A stretch of 64,000 nucleotides of DNA from Halosimplex litoreum (GTDB lineage: Archaea > Halobacteriota > Halobacteria > Halobacteriales > Haloarculaceae): the NCBI RefSeq assembly GCF_016065055.1, contig NZ_CP065856.1, positions 2,045,836-2,109,835 of the forward strand, written 5' to 3'. The position numbers and the translations under genes are program-made. The notes under the pieces are model-generated. The model ran no database searches, was not told the origin of the DNA, and saw only the letters and a program-made list of their open reading frames with translations. Position 1 is the stretch's first letter. Each line of letters begins with the position of its first letter. Shown here piece by piece: positions 52,625 to 61,393 of this stretch.

Positions 52625-54253
52625 TCAGCCGGTCAGGACGGATTCGAGGTCCGCCGGGGTCGTGGCGCGCGCTTCGACGTCACCGTCGGCGAGGACGACC
52701 GCTTCGCCCGTCTCGGCGCGGTCGTCGGCGGGTGCGACGACGGTCTCGTGGTCTGCCAGTCGGAGCGCGGCGCGGTGGAGGTCGCTCCCGGCTTCGTTCC
52801 CGACGGCGACCACTCGTGGGTCGCGCAGCCGGGCGACGGCGGACGCGTAGGTCGCCACCTCGACGCCCATCCGGTCGGTCGCGCCGGCGAACGCCGACAG
52901 CGCGCCCTCGGCGGCCGCCCGGTAGCGGTCGTCGTCGGTCAGCAGCCAGGTCTCGACCAGCGCGTCCGCGGCGTCGACGTTCGTGTCCAGCGGCTTGAGC
53001 GGGCGGTCGAGCAGACCCGCGCCGTCGGTCGGGCCGTCGCGGAACGCGCCCGCTTCGCCCTGCAGTTCGTCGATGGCGTAGTCGGCCACCGCTTCCATCG
53101 GTCCCGGCTCGCCCAGCACCGACGCGCTCGTCGTCAGCCCCGACAGCACGCGGGCCTGCGAGGAGAGGAGACCCGTCTCGCCGACAGCGCCGGTCTCGGG
53201 GTCGCCGAAGTGGACGACCGCGCCGTCCTCGCCGACCAGCTCGGCCAAGACGTGGTCGCGAGCGCGCTCTGCGTAGCGGCGGGCGCGCTCGTCGTCGGTG
53301 TAGGCCGCCAGCGTGAGCAGGCCGTCGACGGCGACGCCGTTGTGGCCGGCGAAGACGGTCTCGTCGACCGGCGGGGCCTCGCTATCCTCGCGCTCGGTCG
53401 CCTCCCGACGGTAGTAGGCGTCGTCGCCGCCCTGGCTCGCCGCGAAGGCGTCGCCGGTCCACAGGTCTGTCGTCAGGTACTCGACGGTGTCCGCGGCTGT
53501 CTCGCGGTAGGCGTCCTCGCCCGTGTAGCGGTAGCCGTGAGCGAACGCGCGCACCAGCGCCGCGTTCTCGTCGACGAGCTTCTCGCGCTGGGGGGACGCC
53601 CAGTTGCGGTTGTGGGAAAACCGGTAGAAGCCGCCGTCGTAGGTGTCGAACAGTCGCGTCCGTACCGCTTCGAGCGTCCGCGTCGCCTGGTCGCGGGCCC
53701 GCACCAGCGCGAACTCGATGGTGCGAGGGAGGGGAAACTTCACGTCCGTGCCCCACCCGCCGAACTCCTCGTCGTAGGACGCGAGCAACTGTTCGACCAT
53801 GTGTTCCTCGGCGCGGGCCGACAGCTCGCCGCCCGGCGGGTCGGCGTCGCCGAGCTGTCGGGGGATCGACCCCGCCGCCGCCCCCTTCCCGTCCCAGGTG
53901 CGCCGGACGGCGTCGAGAATCTCGCGGAAGCCGTCGATCCCGAGGAACGTCGCGCCGGTGATGACCTCGCCGTCGGGCGTCGTGAACACCGTCGAGGGGA
54001 ACCCGCCCATGTTGTAGCGGTCGCGGACCCGCGGCCGGCGGTCGACGTTCACCCGCACCGGGACGAACCCGTCGTTGACGTTCGCGGCGATCCGGGGCTC
54101 CGAATAGGTCGTCTCGTCCATCTCCCGGCAGTCCTCGCTCCAGGATGCCCACAGCGACAGGAGGACGGGTTTGCCCGCCCGCTCGGCGGTCGCGAAGGCG
54201 TCCTCGCCCCACTCGCGCCACTCGACTTTCGTCGCGTCCGCTGACTCGTCCAT
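52625..54253 (-). CDS. DUF255/SPATA20-like protein with a degenerate thioredoxin fold
   Basis: 542 residues. Residues 1-120 are a thioredoxin fold of the DUF255 type (KPVLLSLWASWSEDCREMDE...NDGFVPVRVNVD...GGFPSTVF). The usual CxxC is reduced to SEDC, so classic disulfide exchange is unlikely. The rest is an alpha/alpha toroid like glycosyl hydrolase or N-acylglucosamine epimerase folds (KLVDENAALVRAFAHGYRYTG, TVFAGHNGVAVDGLLTLAAY). The function is not established; orthologues are shorter than the 600-700-residue bacterial YyaL family. Confidence 0.85.
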   Translation of the reverse strand: MDESADATKVEWREWGEDAFATAERAGKPVLLSLWASWSEDCREMDETTYSEPRIAANVNDGFVPVRVNVDRRPRVRDRYNMGGFPSTVFTTPDGEVITGATFLGIDGFREILDAVRRTWDGKGAAAGSIPRQLGDADPPGGELSARAEEHMVEQLLASYDEEFGGWGTDVKFPLPRTIEFALVRARDQATRTLEAVRTRLFDTYDGGFYRFSHNRNWASPQREKLVDENAALVRAFAHGYRYTGEDAYRETAADTVEYLTTDLWTGDAFAASQGGDDAYYRREATEREDSEAPPVDETVFAGHNGVAVDGLLTLAAYTDDERARRYAERARDHVLAELVGEDGAVVHFGDPETGAVGETGLLSSQARVLSGLTTSASVLGEPGPMEAVADYAIDELQGEAGAFRDGPTDGAGLLDRPLKPLDTNVDAADALVETWLLTDDDRYRAAAEGALSAFAGATDRMGVEVATYASAVARLRDPRVVAVGNEAGSDLHRAALRLADHETVVAPADDRAETGEAVVLADGDVEARATTPADLESVLTG

Positions 54254-54389
54254 ACCCTCGGTAGGAACTCGGCCCGGTAAGGGATCACTGATCGGGTCTT
54301 CGGGTCGAGAGGCCCGGCGTCCGCCGCCGAGTTCGGCCGCGGCGCGAAAGCGCGCGCCGTTCGGTGGCCCTGGGTTCGGTTCTGCCGCG

Positions 54390-54425
54390 CCGAACGAGCC
54401 GACGCGAAGCGTCGTCGGTTCGGCC
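54390..54425 (-). terminator. Two-tier hairpin after the enolase-superfamily gene
   Basis: GCCGAAC (54390-54396) pairs with GTTCGGC (54419-54425), and inside it GACGC pairs with GCGTC around GAA (54402-54414). It starts 5 bp after the stop codon of the gene at 54430-55623, on its strand, so it may mark that transcript's end. Confidence 0.45.
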
Positions 54426-54429
54426 CGAC

Positions 54430-55623
54430 TCAGGGTACCGGGTCGAACAACGTCTCCCCGTCGAGCATGTGCTCCGCGACGGTGTCACGGTCGACGGTCA
54501 CGCCGAGCCCCGGGTCGTCGGGCACGTCGATCCGGCCCTCGTGGAGGATGTCCGCTTCGACGACGTCGTCCCACCAGTCCACGTCGCGGGCGTGATACTC
54601 CAGCGCCAGGAAGTTCGACGCGGCGGCGCCGACGTGGGCGCTGGCCATCGTGCCCACCGGCGAGGCGACGTTGTGCAGCGCCAGCGGGATGTGGTAGGCC
54701 TTCGCCATGTCGGCCATCTTCTTTACCTCGTGCATCCCACCGTTTTTCGGCACGTCCGGGTGGAAGACGTCGACGCCCTGGTCCTCGATCAGACGACGCG
54801 CACCCTCGACGCGGTAGACGTTCTCCCCGGCGGCGACGGTCACCGTCGACTCGTCGGCGGCCTTGATCTGCACGTCGTCGTTCTCCGGCGGGACGGTGTC
54901 TTCGAGCCACCACACGTCCGTCGGGTCGAGCTGGTCGGCCAGCCGTCGGACGGTGTCGGCCGTCCAGCTCCAGTGACAGTCGAAGGCGACGTCCGCGCGG
55001 TCGCCCACGCGGTCGGTCACCGTCTCGACGATCTCCGCGCGGTACTCGATGGCCCGACCGTTGAGGTGCTTGTTCCGCGGGTCCTGGACGTGTCTGTCGG
55101 GGCTGTCGAGGTCGAACTTGACGGCGTCCCACCCCTCGTCGAGGACCGTCTCGGCCGCGTCGGCGTAGGCCTCCGGCCGGTAGGCCGACTCGTCGCCGCC
55201 CTCCATCGCGTCGTGGAGGTGCTCGCCCGCGTGGACGTCGCAGTACACGCGCACCTCCTCGCGGTGTTTCCCGCCGAGCAACTGGTGGGCGGGGACGCCC
55301 AGCAGCTTCCCCGCCAGGTCGTGTAACGCGATGTCGATACCCGACAGCGCCGTGACGCCGACGCCGTTCATCCCGCCGAGATACGAGGTCCGCTCGTACA
55401 GCTCTGTCAGCCGCGCGTCGATGTCGACGGGGTTCTTCCCGACCAGGTGCTCCTTCGCGAAGTCGATGTAGGCGTCGGCCGCCGGCCCCAGCACTGCCTC
55501 ACCGGTACCCGCCACCCCAGCGTCGGTGTATATCCGGACCAACGTCCACTCGAAGGTGGTCCCGATCTTCGTCGTCTGTACGTCCGTGATCGATACGTCC
55601 CGCGGATCCGACGGCGCTGCCAT
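54430..55623 (-). CDS. Enolase-superfamily sugar acid dehydratase-like enzyme
   Basis: 397 residues, mandelate racemase/muconate lactonizing fold. Metal-binding acids are in VAFDCHWSW near residue 210, VWWLEDTVPPEN near 235 and VAAGENVYRV near 265; a catalytic histidine is in IPLALHNVASPVG near 320, and WDAVKFDLD near 180 carries the KxD motif. Haloarchaeal relatives dehydrate gluconate, xylonate or galactonate, which fits this gene, but the exact substrate is not evident. ATG 55623 begins the N-terminal cap. Confidence 0.88.
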   Translation of the reverse strand: MAAPSDPRDVSITDVQTTKIGTTFEWTLVRIYTDAGVAGTGEAVLGPAADAYIDFAKEHLVGKNPVDIDARLTELYERTSYLGGMNGVGVTALSGIDIALHDLAGKLLGVPAHQLLGGKHREEVRVYCDVHAGEHLHDAMEGGDESAYRPEAYADAAETVLDEGWDAVKFDLDSPDRHVQDPRNKHLNGRAIEYRAEIVETVTDRVGDRADVAFDCHWSWTADTVRRLADQLDPTDVWWLEDTVPPENDDVQIKAADESTVTVAAGENVYRVEGARRLIEDQGVDVFHPDVPKNGGMHEVKKMADMAKAYHIPLALHNVASPVGTMASAHVGAAASNFLALEYHARDVDWWDDVVEADILHEGRIDVPDDPGLGVTVDRDTVAEHMLDGETLFDPVP

Positions 55624-55755
55624 GTCTCCCCATGACGAACCGCGGTATAAAACGCCCCGCATCGAGGAAGTGTCGACCGTCTTTGTTCCCGCCGGCCTCT
55701 ACGTGCTGGTCGTGACTCCGGCCGAGATCTGCCCCAGTCACGTCGGACGGGAGCG

Positions 55756-56709
55756 TTACCCGCCGAACTGTTCGGTCAGCGCCGGTACCACGTCGAACAG
55801 GTCGTCGACGATCCCGTAGTCGGCGATGTCGAAGATAGGGGCGTTGGGGTCCGTGTTGATCGCGATTATCGTGTCCGCGCCTTTCATGCCCGCCACGTGC
55901 TGGACCGCCCCCGAGATCCCGATCGCGATGTACACGTCGGGGGTGACGACCTTCCCGCTCTGGCCGACCTGGCGGTTCTTCGGGAGCCAGCCGCTGTCGA
56001 CGACCGGGCGCGACGCCGAGACGGTGGCGTCCAGCGCCTCCGCCAGGTCCCGGACGACGTCGAGGTTGTCCTCCTCCTCGATACCCCGACCGACCGAGAC
56101 GAGCACGTCGGCCTCGGAGATGTCCACGTCGCCGCCGCCGACCTCCTCGAAGCCGGTCACGGTCGAGCGCACCGCGGACTCGTCGATACTCGCGTCGAAC
56201 GGCTCGACGGCGGCGTCGCCGCCCGTCGGCGCCTGGGGCCACTCGGCCGGTCGGAGCGTCACGGCCGCTCGCTCGCTCTCGACTTCGATCGTCGTCTCGA
56301 CCTTCGAGCCGTACATCTCCCGGGTGACTTCGAGGGTCCCGTCGACCGCCATCTCGACGGCGTCGGTCACGATCGGCAGGCCGAGCCGCTCGGCGACCGC
56401 CGGCGCGTAGTCGAGCCCGTTGACCGTGTGGGGCATGAGGAGATAGTCGACGTCCAGCCCGTCTGCCAGCTGTTCGACAGCCTGGACGGACACGTCGTGG
56501 TTGAACTCCTCGCCGTGGTCGACCGTGTGGACGGCGTCGACGCCCTCACGGACGAGGTCGTCGCCGAACGCCGCCACGTCGCCACCGACGACCGCGAGGT
56601 GGAGCTCCGAATCGGTCGCGTCGGCCAGGTCCGCACCGGCGGCGGCGAGCTCGTAGCTCACGTCGCGCAACTCCCCGCGGCGGTGCTCGGCGACGGCCAG
56701 CACCGTCAT
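55756..56709 (-). CDS. etfA: Electron transfer flavoprotein alpha subunit
   Basis: 317 residues. The FAD-binding C-terminal half has SVGRGI, then ASRPVVDSGWLPKNRQVGQSG and AIGISGAVQHVAGMKGADTIIAINTDPNAPIF, the EtfA signature. With EtfB it takes electrons from acyl-CoA dehydrogenases or similar donors and passes them to the quinone pool. It overlaps the start of etfB by 4 bp and is translated after it. No FixC-like dehydrogenase is seen in the window. Confidence 0.95.
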   Translation of the reverse strand: MTVLAVAEHRRGELRDVSYELAAAGADLADATDSELHLAVVGGDVAAFGDDLVREGVDAVHTVDHGEEFNHDVSVQAVEQLADGLDVDYLLMPHTVNGLDYAPAVAERLGLPIVTDAVEMAVDGTLEVTREMYGSKVETTIEVESERAAVTLRPAEWPQAPTGGDAAVEPFDASIDESAVRSTVTGFEEVGGGDVDISEADVLVSVGRGIEEEDNLDVVRDLAEALDATVSASRPVVDSGWLPKNRQVGQSGKVVTPDVYIAIGISGAVQHVAGMKGADTIIAINTDPNAPIFDIADYGIVDDLFDVVPALTEQFGG

Positions 56710-57497
56710 TGGCCCACCCCCGCCTCGCGGAGGACCGCGGCGAGTTCACCCGCCGTCTCGTCGGCGCCGCCCTCGAAGACGGTCGCCTCGCCCTCGGTCT
56801 CGGGTTCGTCGGTCGCCGTCCAGCGCAGCGGTGTCTCCAGCGCGCTCTCGTCGAGGCCCAGACCTCCGAGCGTCCGCACCTCGAGCGGTTTGTTCTGGGC
56901 CTGGCGGATGCCGCGCAGGCTGGCGTACCGGGGCTCGTTGATCCCCGTCTGGATGGTCAACACCGCCGGAAGTTCCACGTCGGTCAGCTCTTCGACCCCG
57001 CCCTCTAGCTCGCGGTGGACCGAGGCGACGCCAGCCTCCGTATCGAGTTCGAGCTGATTGACGACGGCGGCCCACTCGGTACCCAGCTTCTCGGCGAGCG
57101 TCACTCCCGTAGCGGCGAAGCTGTCGTCGCCGCTCTGGACGCCCGAGAGTACCAGGTCGGGCTCCTCCTCGCGGGCGACCGCGGCGAGCAGCGACGCCTT
57201 CGTCTCGGCGTCGAGCAGGTCCCGCTCGGCGATGGCGTCGTCCCAGACCCTGACCGCGCGGTCGGCGCCCTTCGCCAGTGCCTTCCGGATCGCCTCCTCC
57301 GAGCGCTCGGGACCGACGGTGACGGTGACGACCTCCACCTCCTCGCCGTCCTCAGCGATCTGCACCGCCTCCTCGACGGCGTAGTCGTCCCACTCGTTGA
57401 GTTCGTAGGTGAGATACCGCTCGTCCACGTCGAGCCCGTCGATCTCGAACTCGTCGTCGACGACCGCCACGTCCGTGACTGTGACGAGGATCTTCAT
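56706..57497 (-). CDS. etfB: Electron transfer flavoprotein beta subunit
   Basis: 263 residues. It starts MKILVTVTDVAVVDDEFEIDG and has the AMP-binding segment VTVTVGPERSEEAIRKALAKGADRAVRV and PDLVLSGVQSGDDSFAATG, as in EtfB. It is the first gene of the pair and overlaps etfA by 4 bp (ATGA). A TATA-like gtttaacc about 29 bp before the ATG (57523-57530 on the minus strand) suggests a leaderless transcript. Some haloarchaeal EtfAB pairs are bifurcating, which cannot be decided here. Confidence 0.95.
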   Translation of the reverse strand: MKILVTVTDVAVVDDEFEIDGLDVDERYLTYELNEWDDYAVEEAVQIAEDGEEVEVVTVTVGPERSEEAIRKALAKGADRAVRVWDDAIAERDLLDAETKASLLAAVAREEEPDLVLSGVQSGDDSFAATGVTLAEKLGTEWAAVVNQLELDTEAGVASVHRELEGGVEELTDVELPAVLTIQTGINEPRYASLRGIRQAQNKPLEVRTLGGLGLDESALETPLRWTATDEPETEGEATVFEGGADETAGELAAVLREAGVGQ

Positions 57498-57599
57498 ACC
57501 TCCACGGTTGGCCCGCTCGGCGGTTAAACGTTTCCGAGGAAGCGACCGTTGTTGGGCGTTTTCGCGGCGAAAAACGGCTTTCCCCGGCGGACACTCGGC

Positions 57600-58952
57600 C
57601 TACTCGGAGTCGAGGTCGGTCACGTCCTCGTCGGGGAACGAGATGAGGTTCTCCCGGCCGATCCGAAGCTTGTCGATCCGGTCGTCGTCGTCCATGGCCG
57701 AGAGCAGTTGCGAGACCTTCGCGTTCGACCACCCCGTCTCCTGGACGATGGCCGCCTGCTTCATCCGGCCGCCGTTGTCCTCGATCAGCCGCTCGACACG
57801 CTCCTCGTCGCTGAGCAGTTCCTCGTCGATATCGTCGTCGGCGCCGTCGGTCTCGCCGGTCGTCTCGGCGTCCGACTCGGCGTCGGCGGTCGACCCGCTC
57901 GCTCCCGCGGACCCCGCGGCCTCCGGGCCAGCGGTCGCGGTCGCGTCGTCGGCCGGCGGCGCACCGTCTGTGGCGGCCCCGGCGGCTTCGTCGTCCGCCA
58001 GAGACCCGTCGTCGGCCGCCGCGCCGGCGCCGGGTCCGTCGCCCGAGCCGACGAGCCCGCCGAGACCGTCGTCCTCGCGCCGCATGTACGCGACGAGCAC
58101 GGCGGCGCTCGCGCCGCCGAGGACGACGACGACCACGAACGGCAGCGCGCCCGCGATGTCGTCACCGGGTCCCGTTCCCGTGCCCGTCGTGGGGCCGCCG
58201 GGGCTCTCGGTCGGCGTCACCGTCGGCGGTCGGGTCGTGGGTGTCGCGGTCTCCGCGTCGCCGGAGTAGACGATCCACGGGCCGCGCTGGCCGAAGCTCT
58301 GTGGTCCCTCCCACCTGGCGACGCCGCCCGCGAGGCTCGACGCCGCGACGGAGCCGCTCGTCGGCGCGCTGCTGATACCGTATCCGCTCGGCGGGACGAC
58401 GACCAGCGTCTCGCTCTCCGCCAGCGACGAGAGCCACACGCCAGAAGAGGTGTTGAACGCGTCGTCGACGGAGAGCAGGTCGCCGCTCGTCCGGCCGAAG
58501 TTCGTCCACGTGAACGTGACCCAGACGGCGCCGGTATCGTCGTGCAGCGCGTGATGACGCTCGACGTCCCGGACCGTCATCTCGCGGCCGGTCACGCGAC
58601 TGGCGTCGTCCGCGGCCTCGACGAACGAGTCGAGGGCGAGCGGCGACTCGGTTCCGTTGAACTCCTCGACGAAGTCGTCGAAGGCCGCCCGCTCGTCGGC
58701 GGTCGTGATCGAGTCGGACACGACAGTTTTGACGCGCCAGCGAGCGTCGCCGTCTGCGGCTACCTCGACCCGCATCTCGATCTCTCCCTGGTCGATGGAG
58801 CCGTTGTGCGGGGCGACGTTCGCACCGACCATCCCGGAGTTGGCCGCCGGACCTGTCGCTCCCGCGGCCCCGAGCGCCGCGACCGGGGCGACCCCGACCG
58901 GGAGCAGGAGGAGGAGGGCGGTGACGACGACGGCGAACGACCGCGGGGACAT
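57600..58952 (-). CDS. Membrane-anchored winged-helix protein with external domain
   Basis: 450 residues. A signal/anchor helix (about 6-27) leads to an external domain of about 230 residues (IEMRVEVAADGDARWRVKTVV...AVWVTFTWTNFGRTSGDLLS). Then come a threonine/proline stalk (TPTTRPPTVTPTESPGG), one membrane helix (PFVVVVVLGGASAAVLVAY near 277-295), a long acidic Ala/Gly linker, and a C-terminal winged helix (RMKQAAIVQETGWSNAKVSQLL). This is a one-protein sensor-to-DNA layout seen in haloarchaea. It is divergent from a secreted protein. Confidence 0.85.
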   Translation of the reverse strand: MSPRSFAVVVTALLLLLPVGVAPVAALGAAGATGPAANSGMVGANVAPHNGSIDQGEIEMRVEVAADGDARWRVKTVVSDSITTADERAAFDDFVEEFNGTESPLALDSFVEAADDASRVTGREMTVRDVERHHALHDDTGAVWVTFTWTNFGRTSGDLLSVDDAFNTSSGVWLSSLAESETLVVVPPSGYGISSAPTSGSVAASSLAGGVARWEGPQSFGQRGPWIVYSGDAETATPTTRPPTVTPTESPGGPTTGTGTGPGDDIAGALPFVVVVVLGGASAAVLVAYMRREDDGLGGLVGSGDGPGAGAAADDGSLADDEAAGAATDGAPPADDATATAGPEAAGSAGASGSTADAESDAETTGETDGADDDIDEELLSDEERVERLIEDNGGRMKQAAIVQETGWSNAKVSQLLSAMDDDDRIDKLRIGRENLISFPDEDVTDLDSE

Positions 58953-58993
58953 ACTCGACCCATTTCGGCCGGAGCGGAAAACGCTTTTCATTA

Positions 58994-59021
58994 AAACGTC
59001 TCCGTTGCTTTTGAAACGTCT
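58994..59021. promoter_or_regulatory. Repeated AAACGTCT site in the divergent spacer
   Basis: AAACGTCT occurs at 58994-59001 and 59014-59021, 20 bp apart (about two helical turns). The site lies upstream of the membrane winged-helix gene and 76 bp before the secreted protein gene. It could be where that regulator binds; unproven. Confidence 0.4.
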
Positions 59022-59096
59022 ACAGCCCTCTCCGCGCCTCGCGGCGGTATCGCGAGTAGGTGGCTTTTTGTAACTGGCGACGAAAGTGGCCATCCG

Positions 59097-60392
59097 ATGT
59101 CTCAGAACCGCCCTGTCCTCCTCGCGGTCCTGGCGCTGCTCGTCGCGGCACCGGCGACACAGGCGGTCGCCGCGGGGTCGCTCGGAACCGATTCCGCTCC
59201 CCACCCCGAGCGCGCACTCGGGGTCGACGCAGGCCCGGCGACGAGCGACTCGGTCGCCGCCCGACAGAGCGCCTCGATCGACGCGGCCGCCCAGCAGAAC
59301 ACGTCGAACTACCTCGGGATCAACGACGACGCCGTCGAGACCGCCGGCTATCAGGAGGCTGGGTTGAACGTCGGCGGCGCCGTCCAACGAGATGTGGCCG
59401 CCCTTCGGGGCGAGTACGCTTCGCTCACGTTCGAGCAGCGATACGGGAACACCACGGGCACCAGCGCTCGGACGGCGCTGCTTCGCGAGGAGGTCGGTCG
59501 CCTCGGCGAGCGCGTCCAGCAGCTCGAACTCCGGCGTAACCGGCTCCTCGACGACTACAACGCCGGAGAGATCGACGCCGAGGAGTTCCTGCGAGAACTC
59601 GCCGCGATCGACACGACCGCCCGCGCCGTCGACGACCAGTTCACTCGGATCCGCGGCGCGGCCGGGCTCGAACTGTCCTCGGATCTGGACACGAAGATGG
59701 ACAACCTCGACGGCGACCTGCTCTCGCTGCGGGGGCCCGTGCGCGGCCAGGTCGGAGCCGCGATGGCGGGCGAACGCCCGTCCGTTCCGGTCTACGCGGT
59801 CACGTCCCAGACGGGTATCGTCCTCTCCTCTGCCGAGCGGTCGCAGTACCACCGAGAGGCCTATCTCGGGCAGAACCGCGAACAGGTCGGCCCCGACCGG
59901 TTCGTCACCGACGACTCCCCCAACGGCGTCGTGACCGCCGTCAGCCGGACGACGGAACTCTACCCGTGGGTGAGTTCCAACAGCCGTTCCGGGCCGTCCG
60001 TCGAGGGCATCGGGAACACCTCGATCTACTTCGTCGAGCTTCGCCACCCGCACGGCTCGCTCAACACCTACCTCGACGGACGCACGGAGTCGCCGTTCCG
60101 TGAGGTACAGACCAAGTCACTCGAAGACGTCCCCCTCACCGCCACGACGAACTCGAGCCAGGGCGTCGACCTGACGGTCAACCGCACGCACGCGACCGGC
60201 CCGATGCAGATCTCGGTCCGGGACAACCTGACCGGCGACGCGCTCGAGGCGAACGTGACCGTCAACGGCGCCGACGTCGGATCGACCGGCGACGACGGCG
60301 ACCTCTGGACGCTCACCCCGAAACAGGCCGCTCGCATCGAGGTCACGACCAGCGACGACCGCACCGTCCGCGAGCGCTTTTTCGCCAATTAG
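59097..60392 (+). CDS. Secreted or surface haloarchaeal protein
   Basis: 431 residues. A Sec signal peptide (VLLAVLALLVAAPATQAVAA, about 7-26) is followed by an extracellular region with several N-glycosylation sequons (NTS, NTT, NTSI, NSS, NRT). A coiled-coil-like helix lies about 125-190 (LLREEVGRLGERVQQLEL), then two beta-rich stretches, the last resembling an immunoglobulin-like/bacterial Ig fold (MQISVRDNLTGDALEANVTVNGA). No membrane anchor is obvious at the C-terminus. It probably faces the cell surface. It is divergent from the membrane winged-helix gene. Confidence 0.75.
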   Translation: MSQNRPVLLAVLALLVAAPATQAVAAGSLGTDSAPHPERALGVDAGPATSDSVAARQSASIDAAAQQNTSNYLGINDDAVETAGYQEAGLNVGGAVQRDVAALRGEYASLTFEQRYGNTTGTSARTALLREEVGRLGERVQQLELRRNRLLDDYNAGEIDAEEFLRELAAIDTTARAVDDQFTRIRGAAGLELSSDLDTKMDNLDGDLLSLRGPVRGQVGAAMAGERPSVPVYAVTSQTGIVLSSAERSQYHREAYLGQNREQVGPDRFVTDDSPNGVVTAVSRTTELYPWVSSNSRSGPSVEGIGNTSIYFVELRHPHGSLNTYLDGRTESPFREVQTKSLEDVPLTATTNSSQGVDLTVNRTHATGPMQISVRDNLTGDALEANVTVNGADVGSTGDDGDLWTLTPKQAARIEVTTSDDRTVRERFFAN

Positions 60393-60427
60393 GCCCGTTC
60401 TCGAAACCGTTCTCGTCCACAATCGTC

Positions 60428-60504
60428 CGCTTCGCTCGCGAAGCGGTTACTCCGGAACGTCGGCGACGGTCGTGATCGCCACTTTCGGGCTGTAGGAGGG
60501 CCCT
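60428..60504 (-). pseudogene. Duplicate of the methyltransferase 3' end
   Basis: Matches 60591-60667 with three mismatches over 77 bp. On the minus strand it encodes the C-terminus GPSYSPKVAITTVADVPE with its stop codon at 60447-60449, and 19 bp of following hairpin (CGCTTCGC/GCGAAGCG). The rest of the gene is missing, so it is a displaced tail. Confidence 0.85.
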
Positions 60505-60508
60505 GCAT

Positions 60509-60588
60509 CCACCTTTTTCCGCTCGGGTGTCCTCGGTCGCTGCGCTCCCTGCGGGCACCCCTCGCGCAAAAACGTGGGCGAAAAAGCG
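60509..60588 (+). repeat. Dispersed intergenic repeat, copy B
   Basis: Contains CTTTTTCCGCTCGGGTG, CCTCGGTCGCTGCGCTC, CTGCGGGCACCCC and ends AAAAACGTGGGCGAAAAAGC. It aligns with copy A at 38792-38870. It lies between the intact and the duplicate methyltransferase 3' ends. Confidence 0.65.
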
Positions 60589-60609
60589 CTCGCTTCGCTC
60601 GCGAAGCGG

Positions 60610-61227
60610 TTACTCCGGAACGTCAGCGACGGTCGTGATCGCCACTTTCGGGCTGTACGAAGGCCCCATCGTCACGTGACGGAACTCTTCGTAGCCGGCC
60701 TCGCGGAACATGCGATCGGCCTCCTCCTCACCGTAGAACAGCATGAACGCGTCGGCGAGCTTCTGGAAGACGGTGTTGGACGGGTAGTTCGGGCCGACGA
60801 CGAGCACCTGTCCGCCGGGTTTCGCGATACGGCGACACTCCGCCAGGGCGGCGACTGGGTCGGGCCAGTACTCGATCGAGCCCGAGGACCACACCACGTC
60901 GAAGGTGTCGTCTTTGAACGGCAAGCGCTCGGCGTCGCCGCGGTAGAAGCTGACCGGGTCGTACTTGCCGAGTTTCTGCCAGGCCTTCTCCATCTGGTGG
61001 ACGCTCTGGTCCAGGCCGTGGACGTTGTCCGTGCGTTCGAGGATGCCCTCGGTGGCGAAGCCGGTGCCACAGCCCACGTCGAGGACGCGGTCGTCGGGCG
61101 CGATGTCCAAGAGGTCGAGCGCCTCCGTCCGCATCTCCTCGGTCCAGATGAACGGGTTGACCTGGTCGTACACCTTCGAGAGGTACTTGTAAAAGATCCG
61201 GGCACGCGTCTTGTCCTGGACGGCCAT
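60610..61227 (-). CDS. Quinone-type SAM methyltransferase (VTE3/MPBQ-like)
   Basis: 205 residues, class I methyltransferase. The SAM motif VLDVGCGTGFATEG is near residue 47. The beginning IFYKYLSKVYDQVNPFIWTEEMR and the stretches SSGSIEYWPDP and VGPNYPSNTVFQKLADAFMLFYGEEEA closely match the 2-methyl-6-phytyl-benzoquinol methyltransferase family (plant VTE3). In a haloarchaeon the likely substrate is a menaquinone precursor or ring, but this is inferred. Its 3' end has a second copy at 60428-60504. Confidence 0.85.
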   Translation of the reverse strand: MAVQDKTRARIFYKYLSKVYDQVNPFIWTEEMRTEALDLLDIAPDDRVLDVGCGTGFATEGILERTDNVHGLDQSVHQMEKAWQKLGKYDPVSFYRGDAERLPFKDDTFDVVWSSGSIEYWPDPVAALAECRRIAKPGGQVLVVGPNYPSNTVFQKLADAFMLFYGEEEADRMFREAGYEEFRHVTMGPSYSPKVAITTVADVPE

Positions 61228-61393
61228 TGGCGGACGTTGGGTCCAGATCGGCATAGTTCCCCCGTTTTCCGATGCCTCGCGGGGACGTGCCGTCGTCGGT
61301 CGTCGCTCGCTCCCGTGCGCGCGCTCTCGGTTCGGACGGGGACACTTCGCAACTTCCAAATAGGCCCTGAACGGATCTCTCCACGATTAGCAA

